A stretch of DNA of 11,498 nt from an uncultured Clostridium sp. (GCA_900557045.1 USQY01000051.1:1-11498), one strand, 5' to 3'. Positions 1-6,135 are shown, counted from the first letter of the stretch. Translations and numbers: made by a program. The notes: generated from the sequence alone by a model not told the origin.

Positions 1-195
1 AATCTTATGTGTCTATTTTTATTTCAAAGTGCGTCACTTAATTTTACCATTTATACAATTTTCCTTGCTTTAATTTTACAGCAACCATTACTTGTTTGCT
101 TATGCAATACTATCAAATTAATTACAAAAAAGCATATAACCATTTACCTAAAAGAACACTATCCATCTCATCACACTAAACAAATTCACCAACCA
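1..195. other. AT-rich gene-free stretch
   Basis: No supportable gene is seen here. One plus-strand frame stays open from 7 to 261, but it has no ribosome binding site, has low-complexity composition and runs into the repeat at 196-366, so it is not called. The minus strand carries frequent stops. Read on the minus strand the stretch is rich in T and G, resembling the sequence that follows the other repeat copy at 4871-5010. Confidence 0.5.
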
Positions 196-366
196 AATTC
201 GGAGAAAGAAATTTTTACTTTTGAAAAAATAAATCTCCGACCTGAGTCCTCAAACTTCTAAATAAAGCCATTATCGTAACAAGTCCAACCAACCCAACAC
301 GCACCAAACCGCGTTTGAAGGAGTTTATTTTTTCAAAAGTAACAAATTTTTTCTCTCGGTGCTACC
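196..366 (-). repeat. MITE-like repeat, copy 1 (inverted relative to copy 2)
   Basis: This ~171-bp block is, as its reverse complement, highly similar to 4699-4870. Its own ends are imperfect inverted repeats of about 37 bp: 201-238 pairs with 320-357, with the shared core ACTTTTGAAAAAATAAA. The interior is visibly more GC-rich than its surroundings, and its best conserved part, at about 268-293, is identical between copies over 26 bases. There is no open frame for a transposase. The structure fits a non-autonomous miniature inverted-repeat element or another dispersed intergenic repeat. No target-site duplication was obvious. Oriented as on the minus strand, it lies directly downstream of the Cys-rich gene ending at 423. 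Confidence 0.75.
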
Positions 367-400
367 CTAAAAGCAAAAGCTAAACAAAAAATAGCACCGA
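357..400 (-). other. hairpin at the gene-side border of repeat copy 1
   Basis: TCGGTGCTA (357-365 region) and TAGCACCGA (392-400) are perfect inverted arms of about 9 bp around a ~27-nt loop. On the minus strand the hairpin falls about 23 bp after the stop of the Cys-rich gene, and its second arm runs into the repeat. A matching but shorter pair, GGTGC/GCACC, precedes repeat copy 2. It may act as a terminator or 3'-end structure, but no clean T-tract follows it. Confidence 0.5.
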
Positions 401-422
401 CTAGTAACTCAAGAAAGAAAAA

Positions 423-680
423 CTAGCAATTTTTCTTTCTATTATTATCACATAATAACATTATAGCTCTAATTATAATTAACAATACTAAAGTTACAAT
501 AATTGCTACAACAGCACCTAAACCTAATGCAGCAAATAAACCAGTAACAGCTCCCACAAGTAATCCAATAACAAAAGTTAATACAATAGATAATATAAAT
601 ATTATTAAATCAACACAACATTTAAATTTTCTTTCTTTTTTGCATTTACAACAACAAATATCAATTTCTGGCTCCATCAT
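423..680 (-). CDS. small cysteine-rich two-helix membrane protein, function unknown
   Basis: This 85-aa protein is not recognised. The N-terminus is polar and packed with cysteines (Cys9, 10, 11, 13, 21, 22), with Lys/Arg between them. Two hydrophobic helices follow (about residues 25-45 and 50-70) joined by a Gly/Ala-rich turn, then a short basic tail with Cys77 and Cys85. The cysteine cluster could bind metal or be modified at the membrane face; this is inference. The start was set at 680 because AAGGAGGTG lies just upstream with 6-nt spacing; the next codon is also ATG (677) at 9 nt. The frame stays open further upstream to 800, but that would cross the promoter. A TATAAT at 708-703 and two Spo0A-box-like sites at 736-752 suggest expression at sporulation entry. 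Confidence 0.75.
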   Translation of the reverse strand: MMEPEIDICCCKCKKERKFKCCVDLIIFILSIVLTFVIGLLVGAVTGLFAALGLGAVVAIIVTLVLLIIIRAIMLLCDNNRKKNC

Positions 681-702
681 AATACACCTCCTTGTATAAT
701 AT

Positions 703-708
703 ATTATA
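703..708 (-). promoter_or_regulatory. -10 element of the Cys-rich gene
   Basis: TATAAT reads on the minus strand at 708-703, placing transcription start near 696, just upstream of the ribosome binding site. No good -35 hexamer lies at normal spacing, which is typical of promoters that need an activator. The candidate Spo0A boxes would fall near -40 to -56. Confidence 0.45.
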
Positions 709-735
709 TTGTAAAAATAAAAAAACGTTACAATA

Positions 736-752
736 ACCGACAAAATTCGACA
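736..752 (-). promoter_or_regulatory. tandem Spo0A-box-like operator
   Basis: On the minus strand the sequence reads TGTCGAATTTTGTCGGT. It holds one perfect 0A box (TGTCGAA, 752-746) and one near match (TGTCGGT, 742-736), in the same orientation and exactly 10 bp apart. Tandem 0A boxes at this spacing, placed about 40-55 bp before the start, are the arrangement of Spo0A-activated sigma-A promoters such as spoIIG. The site also lies about 80-95 bp upstream of the rpsU start on the other strand. Binding is inferred, not shown. Confidence 0.5.
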
Positions 753-793
753 ACTGAAATTCAATGAAAAATTGGAAAAATCTAGTATTTGTA

Positions 794-823
794 TTGACAA
801 CTGCCTATCAGGTAGAGTATAAT
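794..823 (+). promoter_or_regulatory. sigma-A promoter of rpsU
   Basis: A perfect TTGACA (794-799) and perfect TATAAT (818-823) are separated by 18 bp. Transcription would start near 830, giving an ~85-nt leader before rpsU. The leader has only weak short stems, such as GGGTT/AACCC around 840-862. Confidence 0.85.
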
Positions 824-916
824 AATATGCGTATGTAAAGGGTTAAAAAAAACAAAAACCCCTAAAGAAACACATCCTATTAAGGTAAGGTTTATACCGG
901 AAGGAGGGGAATATTT

Positions 917-1084
917 ATGCCAGAAGTAAAAAATAACGGTAATTTAGAAGATGCTTTAAAAAGATTTAAAAGACAATGTGCAAGAAATCAAGTATTACAA
1001 GAAGTTCGTAAAAGAGAACACTATGAAAAACCTAGTGTAAAAAGAAAGAAAAAATCAGAGGCTGCTAGAAAGAGAAAATTTTAG
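917..1084 (+). CDS. rpsU: 30S ribosomal protein S21
   Basis: This 55-aa protein is ribosomal protein S21, a small basic component of the 30S subunit that acts around translation initiation. The sequence MPEVKNNGNLEDALKRFKRQ is typical of the family, as are the RxQC-like segment, the HYEKPSVKRKKKSEAARKR tail and the overall length. The strongly basic C-terminal half contacts 16S rRNA in known structures. AAGGAGG ends 9 nt before the ATG. It is the first gene after a strong promoter and is followed by yqeY 83 bp later, an arrangement common in Firmicutes. A hairpin at 1095-1121 separates the two and may reduce readthrough. Confidence 0.95.
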   Translation: MPEVKNNGNLEDALKRFKRQCARNQVLQEVRKREHYEKPSVKRKKKSEAARKRKF

Positions 1085-1094
1085 TAGTTTATTG

Positions 1095-1121
1095 AAAGTG
1101 CAAGTAATACACTTGCACTTT
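1095..1121 (+). terminator. hairpin between rpsU and yqeY (partial terminator or attenuator)
   Basis: AAAGTGCAAGT and ACTTGCACTTT form a perfect 11-bp stem with a 5-nt loop, followed by only a short T stretch (TTTTG). A TATAAT follows at 1127-1132 but has no -35 hexamer at usable spacing. The likely role is partial termination, giving much rpsU transcript and less yqeY. Confidence 0.6.
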
Positions 1122-1167
1122 TGTGATATAATAAGTAATTAATATTAAAAGGAAAGGGTGAGAATAT

Positions 1168-1608
1168 ATGTTAAAAGAAAAATTACTAGAAGATTTAAAA
1201 ACAGCTATGAAAGAGAAAAATGTAAACAGAAAAAATACAGTTCAAATGGTAAGAGCATCAATTTTACAAGTGGAAAAAGATAAAAAAATAGAATTAAATG
1301 ATGATCAAATTTTAGAAGTAATAGCAAAAGAATTCAAAAAAAGAAATGATTCATTAGCTGATTATGAAAAATCTGGAAGAGAAGATTTAATAAATCAAAT
1401 AAAAGAAGAAATGGCAGTTTTAGAAGAATACTTACCTAAAAAATTATCTGAAGAAGAATTAACAGAAAAAATAAAAGTAATTATTTCAAATGTTGGTGCT
1501 ACATCTATGAAAGATATGGGAAAAATAATGAAACAAGCCAAAGAAGAATTAGGTGTAACAGCAGATGGAAAGATGATAAATGAAATAGTCAAAAAATTAT
1601 TAGCATAG
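1168..1608 (+). CDS. yqeY: GatB/YqeY domain protein
   Basis: This 146-aa protein matches the stand-alone YqeY family, a helical protein resembling the C-terminal tRNA-binding tail of the GatB subunit of the amidotransferase. Typical features are the opening LKEKLLEDLKTAMKEKN, the central KRNDSLADYEKSGREDLINQ segment, the EEYLPKKLSEEEL motif and the closing DGKMINEIVKKLL. Length is usual for the family. The cellular role is not settled; a link to tRNA or tRNA-dependent amidation is inferred from homology. It lies 83 bp behind rpsU, probably on the same transcript, and ends at a strong terminator. The start is supported by AAAGGGTGAG upstream. Confidence 0.93.
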   Translation: MLKEKLLEDLKTAMKEKNVNRKNTVQMVRASILQVEKDKKIELNDDQILEVIAKEFKKRNDSLADYEKSGREDLINQIKEEMAVLEEYLPKKLSEEELTEKIKVIISNVGATSMKDMGKIMKQAKEELGVTADGKMINEIVKKLLA

Positions 1609-1650
1609 ATATAAAATTCAAATAAAGATAGAAAAAATAAAATATAAAGT

Positions 1651-1713
1651 AAAAAATCAAATATTATTAAATATGCACATTTACTCTGCATTTTAATAAT
1701 ATTTGATTTTTTT
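1651..1713. terminator. two-way intrinsic terminator between convergent genes
   Basis: A stem of more than 20 bp pairs 1651-1677 with 1687-1712, with one small bulge and a 9-nt loop. It is flanked by an A-run on the left and a T-run (1707-1713) on the right, so it can stop transcription in both directions. It sits between yqeY (plus) and the DUF378 gene (minus). Confidence 0.85.
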
Positions 1714-1757
1714 ATAAAAGAAAATACATTACAGTATTTTTTAATATCTATAAAAAA

Positions 1758-1952
1758 TTAATCACAAACTTTTTTAAATAAACCAATGCACCATAAACTT
1801 GCTATTCCAACCAATATATAGATTATTTTACTAAATATAGAACCTAACCCAAATAAGAAATCAACTAAATTAAAGTCAAATAAACCAACTAATCCCCAGT
1901 TAATTCCACCAATTATAACTAGTAACAATGCAATTACATTTATAATTTTCAT
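1758..1952 (-). CDS. DUF378 family small membrane protein (YuzA-like)
   Basis: This 64-aa protein has the DUF378 pattern: an N-terminal helix ending in the signature IGGINWGLVGLF, a short FNLVDFLFG segment, and a second helix (about residues 41-60) with the typical ILVGIASLW. It is predicted to span the membrane twice. The function of the family is unknown. The start at 1952 is preceded by AAGGGAGA at about 9 nt. The gene is alone on its strand and converges on yqeY. No clean promoter could be picked: TATAAT- and TATACT-like elements occur upstream without good -35 partners. Confidence 0.85.
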   Translation of the reverse strand: MKIINVIALLLVIIGGINWGLVGLFDFNLVDFLFGLGSIFSKIIYILVGIASLWCIGLFKKVCD

Positions 1953-2039
1953 AACACAAATCTCCCTTCATAAAATAATTATTCACAAATAGTATATCCA
2001 GAGAAAATTATAATATTCACATTGTTTTTTCTATTTTTA

Positions 2040-2069
2040 TTGTATATTTTTACCAAATTATATTATAAT
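2040..2069 (+). promoter_or_regulatory. promoter of the M16 peptidase pair
   Basis: TTGTAT (2040-2045) and TATAAT (2064-2069) with an 18-bp spacer lie about 35 bp before the first M16 gene. The -35 is imperfect and the surroundings are AT-rich, so this is a moderate call. Confidence 0.5.
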
Positions 2070-2102
2070 AATAAAAAATGATAAAGAAAGAAGGTTAATA
2101 AA

Positions 2103-3374
2103 ATGAATTATATTAAACAAAATATAAAGCCAGGAATTACTTTTCATAAAATTAATACTAATAAATTTAAAACAAATTTATTTTCTATTTTTATAACAAC
2201 AAAATTGGAAAGAGAAAATGTAACAAAAAATGCACTTCTTACAGCTATATTAAGAAGAGGAACTAAAAAAATGCCTACTCAAGAATTAATTAGTCAAAAT
2301 TTAGAAAATATGTATGGAGCAAGTTTTGATTGTGGTGTTGAAAAAACAGGTGATAATCATATAATGAAATTTTATTTAGAAAGCATTAACAACGAATTCT
2401 TACCATCACAAGAAAACTTAAGCAAAGAATGTTTAGATATATTAATAGATATTGTATTTAATCCATATGTAGAAAATGGAAGTTTTAAAGAAGAATATAT
2501 AAATGGAGAAAAAGAAAATTTAAAACAAATAATAGAAGGGAAAATAGATAACAAAGCCAAATATGCTTCAGATAGGTGCATTGAAGAAATGTATAAAGAT
2601 AAACCATATGGATTATATAAATATGGTTATATTGAAGATTTAAAAAATATAAATGCAAAAGATTTATATGAATATTATTTACAATTAATAAAAAATGCAA
2701 AAATTGATATTTTTGTTTCTGGAGATTTGGATAATGAAATACTAAATTCAATAAAAGAAAATGAAATAATTAAAAATTTAAATGAAAGAGATCCTAAATA
2801 TAATGTTAATAAAGAAAATAAAGTAAAAGAAAGAGTAAATGAACCAAAAATAATAAAAGAAAGTATGCAAGTAACTCAAGGAAAATTAATTTTAGGGTTA
2901 GATATATTAGAAAATAAAAAAGAAAGTAAGTATGCAACATCAGTATATAATATCATATTAGGTGGAAGTGCAAATTCCAAAATGTTCCAAAATGTAAGAG
3001 AAAAAGCAAGTTTAGCATATACAGCAGGCTCAATTTATTTAAGGCAAAAAGATAATGTGTTTATAAAATGTGGAATAGATATACCAAATTATGATAAAGC
3101 ACTAGAAATAATAAAACAACAATTAGAACAAATGAAAAACGGAGATTTTAGCGAGAATGATATAAATAATGCAAAATTGTTAATTTCTTCTACAATAGGA
3201 AGTATTTCTGAAACACAAGATGCTGAATTAACTTATTATTTTTCTCAAGAATTATCTGACGAATTTATTTCTATTGAAGATTATATAAATAGAATAAATT
3301 CGGTTACTAAAGAACAAATTTTAAATATTGCAAATAATGTGCAAATTAATACTATTTATTTTTTGAAAGATTAG
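2103..3374 (+). CDS. M16 family peptidase-like protein lacking the zinc motif (YmfF-like)
   Basis: This 423-aa protein belongs to the M16 (insulinase/pitrilysin) superfamily. The N-terminal domain has the fold pattern around ALLTAILRRGT and NLENMYGASFD, but where an active member has HxxEH it reads ALLTAIL, so it cannot bind zinc in the usual way. The C-terminal half carries the conserved FQNVREKASLAYTAGSIY segment, whose Arg and Tyr help hold substrate in two-subunit M16 enzymes. It is therefore probably the non-catalytic partner of the next gene, as in Bacillus YmfF/YmfH. AAGAAGG lies 8 nt before the ATG. Only 20 bp separate it from the next gene, indicating one operon. The substrate is unknown. 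Confidence 0.88.
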   Translation: MNYIKQNIKPGITFHKINTNKFKTNLFSIFITTKLERENVTKNALLTAILRRGTKKMPTQELISQNLENMYGASFDCGVEKTGDNHIMKFYLESINNEFLPSQENLSKECLDILIDIVFNPYVENGSFKEEYINGEKENLKQIIEGKIDNKAKYASDRCIEEMYKDKPYGLYKYGYIEDLKNINAKDLYEYYLQLIKNAKIDIFVSGDLDNEILNSIKENEIIKNLNERDPKYNVNKENKVKERVNEPKIIKESMQVTQGKLILGLDILENKKESKYATSVYNIILGGSANSKMFQNVREKASLAYTAGSIYLRQKDNVFIKCGIDIPNYDKALEIIKQQLEQMKNGDFSENDINNAKLLISSTIGSISETQDAELTYYFSQELSDEFISIEDYINRINSVTKEQILNIANNVQINTIYFLKD

Positions 3375-3394
3375 TATAGTGGAGGTTATTTAAG

Positions 3395-4672
3395 ATGAAA
3401 ATTATAGAAAGTACAAAAATAAAAGAAAAGGCATATTTTGAAAAATTAGAAAATGGACTTAACATCATTATTATTCCAAAAGAAAATACAAACAAAAAAT
3501 ATGTAATATGGGGAACTAATTTTGGTTCTATTGATAATAGATTTATAATGCCAGGTTCTAACGAAGAAGTGTTTATTCCTGATGGAGTAGCTCATTTTCT
3601 TGAACATAAAATGTTTGAACAACCAAATGGAACAAACAGTTTAGATACTCTGATGGCATTAGGATTAGAAGCAAATGCATATACAACAAATGATCATACA
3701 GCATATTTATTTGAATGTTCGTCTGATAAATTTTATGAAGGTTTAGATGAATTAATGGATTATGTTCAAAGTCCATATTTTACAGATGAAAATGTTGAAA
3801 AAGAAAAGGGGATTATAGGTCAAGAAATAATGATGTATGATGATGACCCAGGATTTAAATTATATTTGAATACTATGGATTGTTTATATCATAAAAATGC
3901 TGTAAAGCTTGATATAGCTGGAACTATAGAATCAATAAGCAAAATAGATCCAGATGTATTATATAAATGTTATAATACTTTTTATCATCCAAGTAATATG
4001 ACTTTAGTCGTTTGTGGAAATTTTAAACCTGAGGAATTAATTGAAGAAATTAAAAAAAGATTGAAACATAAGGAAAATCAGGGAGAAATAAAAAGAATAT
4101 ATGAGGTAGAGGAAGATAGCATTAACAGAAAAATTAAAGAAACTAATATGGAAGTTAGTGTACCTATATTTATGATAGGATATAAAGATAAATTGCCAAA
4201 TTCTGAAGAAATTGTAAAAAAACATATTGCAATAGAAGTTATTTTAAATATGTTAATAGGAAAAAGTTCAGAGTTATATAAAGAGTTATACAATAATGGA
4301 GATTTGCTTGCAGAACCAGATTTAGATTATGAATTTTCTAAGCAATATGCACATGTATTGATTTCTGGACAATCAAAAAATCCTCAGGTGATATATGAGA
4401 GATTTAAAACTGAGGTTGAGAAGTTTAAGAGAAATGGGTTGAATGAAGAGCATTTTGAAAGAATTAAGAGAAAGATATATGGCGATTATGTTACTGAGTA
4501 TAATAGTGTAGGGGATATTGCTAGGATGTTTTTGAGTGATTCTTTTAAGGGAATAAATAGTTTTGATTATATTGAAAAGTATAATACTGTTACAAGGGAG
4601 TATGTTGAGCAGGTTTTGAGAGAGGTTTTTGATGAGGAAAAGATGGTGTTGAGTGTGGTGAGACCTAAGTAA
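3395..4672 (+). CDS. M16 family zinc peptidase (YmfH-like)
   Basis: This 425-aa protein is the catalytic M16 member of the pair. The zinc motif HFLEH is at residues 67-71 and the third ligand is likely Glu144 in GIIGQEIMMYDD, within the usual spacing after HxxEH. Other family blocks are GLEANAYTTNDHTAYLF (about 90-106) and the C-terminal SELYKELYNNG. GGAGG stands 9 nt before the start. With the preceding inactive paralogue it probably forms a clam-shell peptidase that degrades short peptides in the cytoplasm; the substrate cannot be told. No radical-SAM or precursor-peptide gene is nearby to suggest RiPP maturation. Codon use shifts in the last ~95 codons: Lys changes from mostly AAA to mostly AAG, and Leu from TTA to TTG, approaching the repeat downstream. 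Confidence 0.93.
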   Translation: MKIIESTKIKEKAYFEKLENGLNIIIIPKENTNKKYVIWGTNFGSIDNRFIMPGSNEEVFIPDGVAHFLEHKMFEQPNGTNSLDTLMALGLEANAYTTNDHTAYLFECSSDKFYEGLDELMDYVQSPYFTDENVEKEKGIIGQEIMMYDDDPGFKLYLNTMDCLYHKNAVKLDIAGTIESISKIDPDVLYKCYNTFYHPSNMTLVVCGNFKPEELIEEIKKRLKHKENQGEIKRIYEVEEDSINRKIKETNMEVSVPIFMIGYKDKLPNSEEIVKKHIAIEVILNMLIGKSSELYKELYNNGDLLAEPDLDYEFSKQYAHVLISGQSKNPQVIYERFKTEVEKFKRNGLNEEHFERIKRKIYGDYVTEYNSVGDIARMFLSDSFKGINSFDYIEKYNTVTREYVEQVLREVFDEEKMVLSVVRPK

Positions 4673-4707
4673 GGTGCGAGTATGTATCATTTTTTGGTGG
4701 TAGCACC
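4673..4707 (+). other. hairpin at the gene-side border of repeat copy 2
   Basis: GGTGC (4673-4677), directly after the stop codon of the M16 gene, can pair with GCACC (4703-4707), leaving a ~25-nt loop containing a T-run. It matches in place and arm sequence the hairpin bordering repeat copy 1 (357-400), although the loops differ. Confidence 0.4.
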
Positions 4708-4870
4708 GAGAGAAAGAAATTTGTTACTTTTGAAAAAATAAACTCCTTCAAACGCGGTGGAGTGCGTGCGGGGTTGGTTGGACTTGTTACGATAATGACT
4801 GGGGTTGAATGTTGAAGGGCTCGGGTCGGAGGTTTATTTTTTCAAAAGTAAAAATTTCTTTCTCCGAATT
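4699..4870 (+). repeat. MITE-like repeat, copy 2
   Basis: This 172-bp block is the inverted counterpart of 196-366. Terminal inverted repeats of about 37 bp are 4710-4746 and 4828-4865, nearly identical apart from single-base indels. The interior is G-rich and partly diverged between copies around 4800-4822, while 4770-4797 is almost unchanged. It begins within 27 bp of the M16 stop codon. The whole could fold as one long stem with a structured tip. No coding frame is present. Confidence 0.78.
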
Positions 4871-4924
4871 ATGGTGGTGTTTTGTTTTTTTTATATTTTT
4901 GGAGTAGGTAAGAGTGTTTATATA

Positions 4925-5011
4925 GTGGTTATAGAGTAATTATAGAGTAATATTATATTGTGGTTATATAAAATAGTTATATAGAACAATTATGTAGTAG
5001 GTATAGAGTAT
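4925..5011 (+). repeat. degenerate short tandem repeats before lgt
   Basis: About six imperfect copies of a unit near GTTATAGAGTA occur between the MITE-like repeat and lgt, for example at 4929-4938, 4939-4949, 4963-4975, 4976-4986 and 5001-5010. Spacing is irregular, 10-17 bp. No convincing sigma-A promoter for lgt was found here, so lgt may rely on readthrough from the M16 operon or on a weak promoter in this tract. Confidence 0.45.
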
Positions 5012-5044
5012 GTAATGTTGTTTGGAGAAAGGAAAAGGATTTTT

Positions 5045-5818
5045 ATGATTATAAAAACAGGTATTATTCCTAGGGTTGCCTTTGAAATTTTTGGGATAGA
5101 GGTGTATTGGTATGCTGTTTTGATTGTTTCGGCTATGGTTCTAGGATTAGTGTGGTTTAAGGTACATGATAGGAGATTTGGTATTAAGTTTGATGATATA
5201 TTAGATTTTGCTTTGTTTGTTATTCCTATATCAATAATATGTGCTAGGCTATATTATGTGGTTTTTAGTTTAGATTATTTTATCGATAATCCTGCTGAAA
5301 TATTTCAAATAAAAAATGGTGGACTAGCTATATATGGTGGAATAATTGGTGGAGTTATTACAATTGCTATAATAGGAAAAATAAAGAAGATAAATGTATT
5401 AGATATAACTGATTTTATTGCACCTGTATTAGCATTGGCACAATCAATTGGAAGATTGGGAAATTATATTAATATAGAAGCATATGGATATGAAACTAAT
5501 ATGCCAATAAAAATGGAGATTATAGAAAATGGTGTAGCTAAATATGTTCATCCAACTTTTTTGTATGAATCAATAGGAACTTTTGTAATTTTTATAATTT
5601 TGGCGATATTGAGCAAAAAAAGAAAATTTTCGGGAGAAATAACATATATATACATAATTTGCTATTCTATTATAAGATTTATAATAGAAGGACTACGAAC
5701 TGATAGTTTAATGTTTTTTAATTGTAGAATTTCACAAATTTTGTCATTAGTACTTTTTATAGTATTTAGTATTATTTTGATATATAATAAAAATAAATAT
5801 AAACATATGTCGAATTGA
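5045..5818 (+). CDS. lgt: prolipoprotein diacylglyceryl transferase
   Basis: Lgt moves diacylglycerol from phosphatidylglycerol to the lipobox cysteine of prolipoproteins, the first step of lipoprotein maturation, in the cytoplasmic membrane. The 257-aa protein shows the family landmarks: N-terminal IYWYG-like VYWYAVLI, GGLAIYGG (about 92-99, with Tyr where E. coli has an essential His), the signature GRLGNYINIEAYG (136-148), HPTFLYES (169-176) and EGLRTDSL (215-222). Several hydrophobic helices give a polytopic protein of normal length. The start at 5045 is preferred over the in-frame ATG at 5015 because AAAGGAAAAGGA precedes it and the upstream codon lacks a binding site. The last codons overlap a candidate Spo0A operator for the next gene. 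Confidence 0.93.
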   Translation: MIIKTGIIPRVAFEIFGIEVYWYAVLIVSAMVLGLVWFKVHDRRFGIKFDDILDFALFVIPISIICARLYYVVFSLDYFIDNPAEIFQIKNGGLAIYGGIIGGVITIAIIGKIKKINVLDITDFIAPVLALAQSIGRLGNYINIEAYGYETNMPIKMEIIENGVAKYVHPTFLYESIGTFVIFIILAILSKKRKFSGEITYIYIICYSIIRFIIEGLRTDSLMFFNCRISQILSLVLFIVFSIILIYNKNKYKHMSN

Positions 5819-5824
5819 GTCGAA
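5808..5824 (+). promoter_or_regulatory. tandem Spo0A-box-like operator upstream of the Spo0E-like gene
   Basis: TGTCGAATTGAGTCGAA contains one perfect 0A box (5808-5814) and one with a single mismatch (AGTCGAA, 5818-5824), in the same orientation and 10 bp apart. It spans the lgt stop codon. It lies about 85-100 bp before the start expected from the promoter at 5874-5903. A weak -10-like GATAAA at 5855-5860 would instead put the boxes near -45 to -60. Binding is inferred. Confidence 0.5.
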
Positions 5825-5873
5825 AAAAGAAGATGAAAAGTTGGACAAAACATTGATAAATGCAGTTTTTGTG

Positions 5874-5903
5874 TTGACGAATATAGCAAAAATATGGTAT
5901 TAT
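5874..5903 (+). promoter_or_regulatory. sigma-A promoter of the Spo0E-like gene
   Basis: TTGACG (5874-5879) and TATTAT (5898-5903), spacer 18 bp, lie about 50 bp upstream of the start codon. The TTTGTGTTGACGA context resembles that of the rpsU promoter (TTTGTATTGACAA). Confidence 0.7.
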
Positions 5904-5955
5904 ATATATATACAAATGAGACAAGCACACATAGTGAAGAAGGAGTGATGGTTAT

Positions 5956-6135
5956 ATGTTAGACGAAGAAATCTGTAAAGCAAGAGAGATGTTAAACGAA
6001 AGCATAATAACTGGAAAAAACTACAAAGAAATATATAAGTTAAGTGTGGAACTAGATGAATTAATAGCTAAGTATTATTTTGGTGGTAATAATTATAGTA
6101 ATGAAGAAGAAAGTGAATGTGCAAATGTAGGTTGA
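5956..6135 (+). CDS. Spo0E-like aspartyl-phosphate phosphatase
   Basis: This 59-aa protein fits the Spo0E family of small helical-hairpin phosphatases that strip phosphate from Spo0A~P and so restrain sporulation. The first helix (about 3-19) leads through a turn at TGKNYKE to the second helix carrying the family core SVELDELIAKYY (residues 30-41), matching the SxELD signature with Asp34 as the key acidic residue. Length is usual for short clostridial members. AAGGAG lies 11 nt before the ATG at 5956. An ATG at 5948 in another frame gives only four codons. The gene has its own promoter and a strong terminator, so it is a single-gene unit. The Spo0A-box-like sites upstream suggest feedback. 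Some family members act on other response regulators. Confidence 0.82.
   Translation: MLDEEICKAREMLNESIITGKNYKEIYKLSVELDELIAKYYFGGNNYSNEEESECANVG

Noticed and set aside
7..261. 84-codon plus-strand frame at the window start
   Set aside because: No ribosome binding site, low-complexity composition, and it ends inside the repeat; chance open frame.
681..800. Upstream in-frame extension of the Cys-rich gene (40 extra codons)
   Set aside because: A strong ribosome binding site directly precedes the ATG pair at 680/677, and the extension would cover the -10 element and the 0A boxes.
1127..1132. TATAAT before yqeY as a separate promoter
   Set aside because: No -35 hexamer at acceptable spacing; readthrough from rpsU past a weak hairpin explains expression better.
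196..4870. The two repeats as ends of one composite transposon carrying rpsU to the M16 genes
   Set aside because: The cargo is core housekeeping in normal composition and no transposase is present; two independent small insertions are simpler.
5015..5044. Earlier ATG for lgt giving 10 extra residues
   Set aside because: No ribosome binding site before it; the ATG at 5045 has one and fits the usual Lgt N-terminus.
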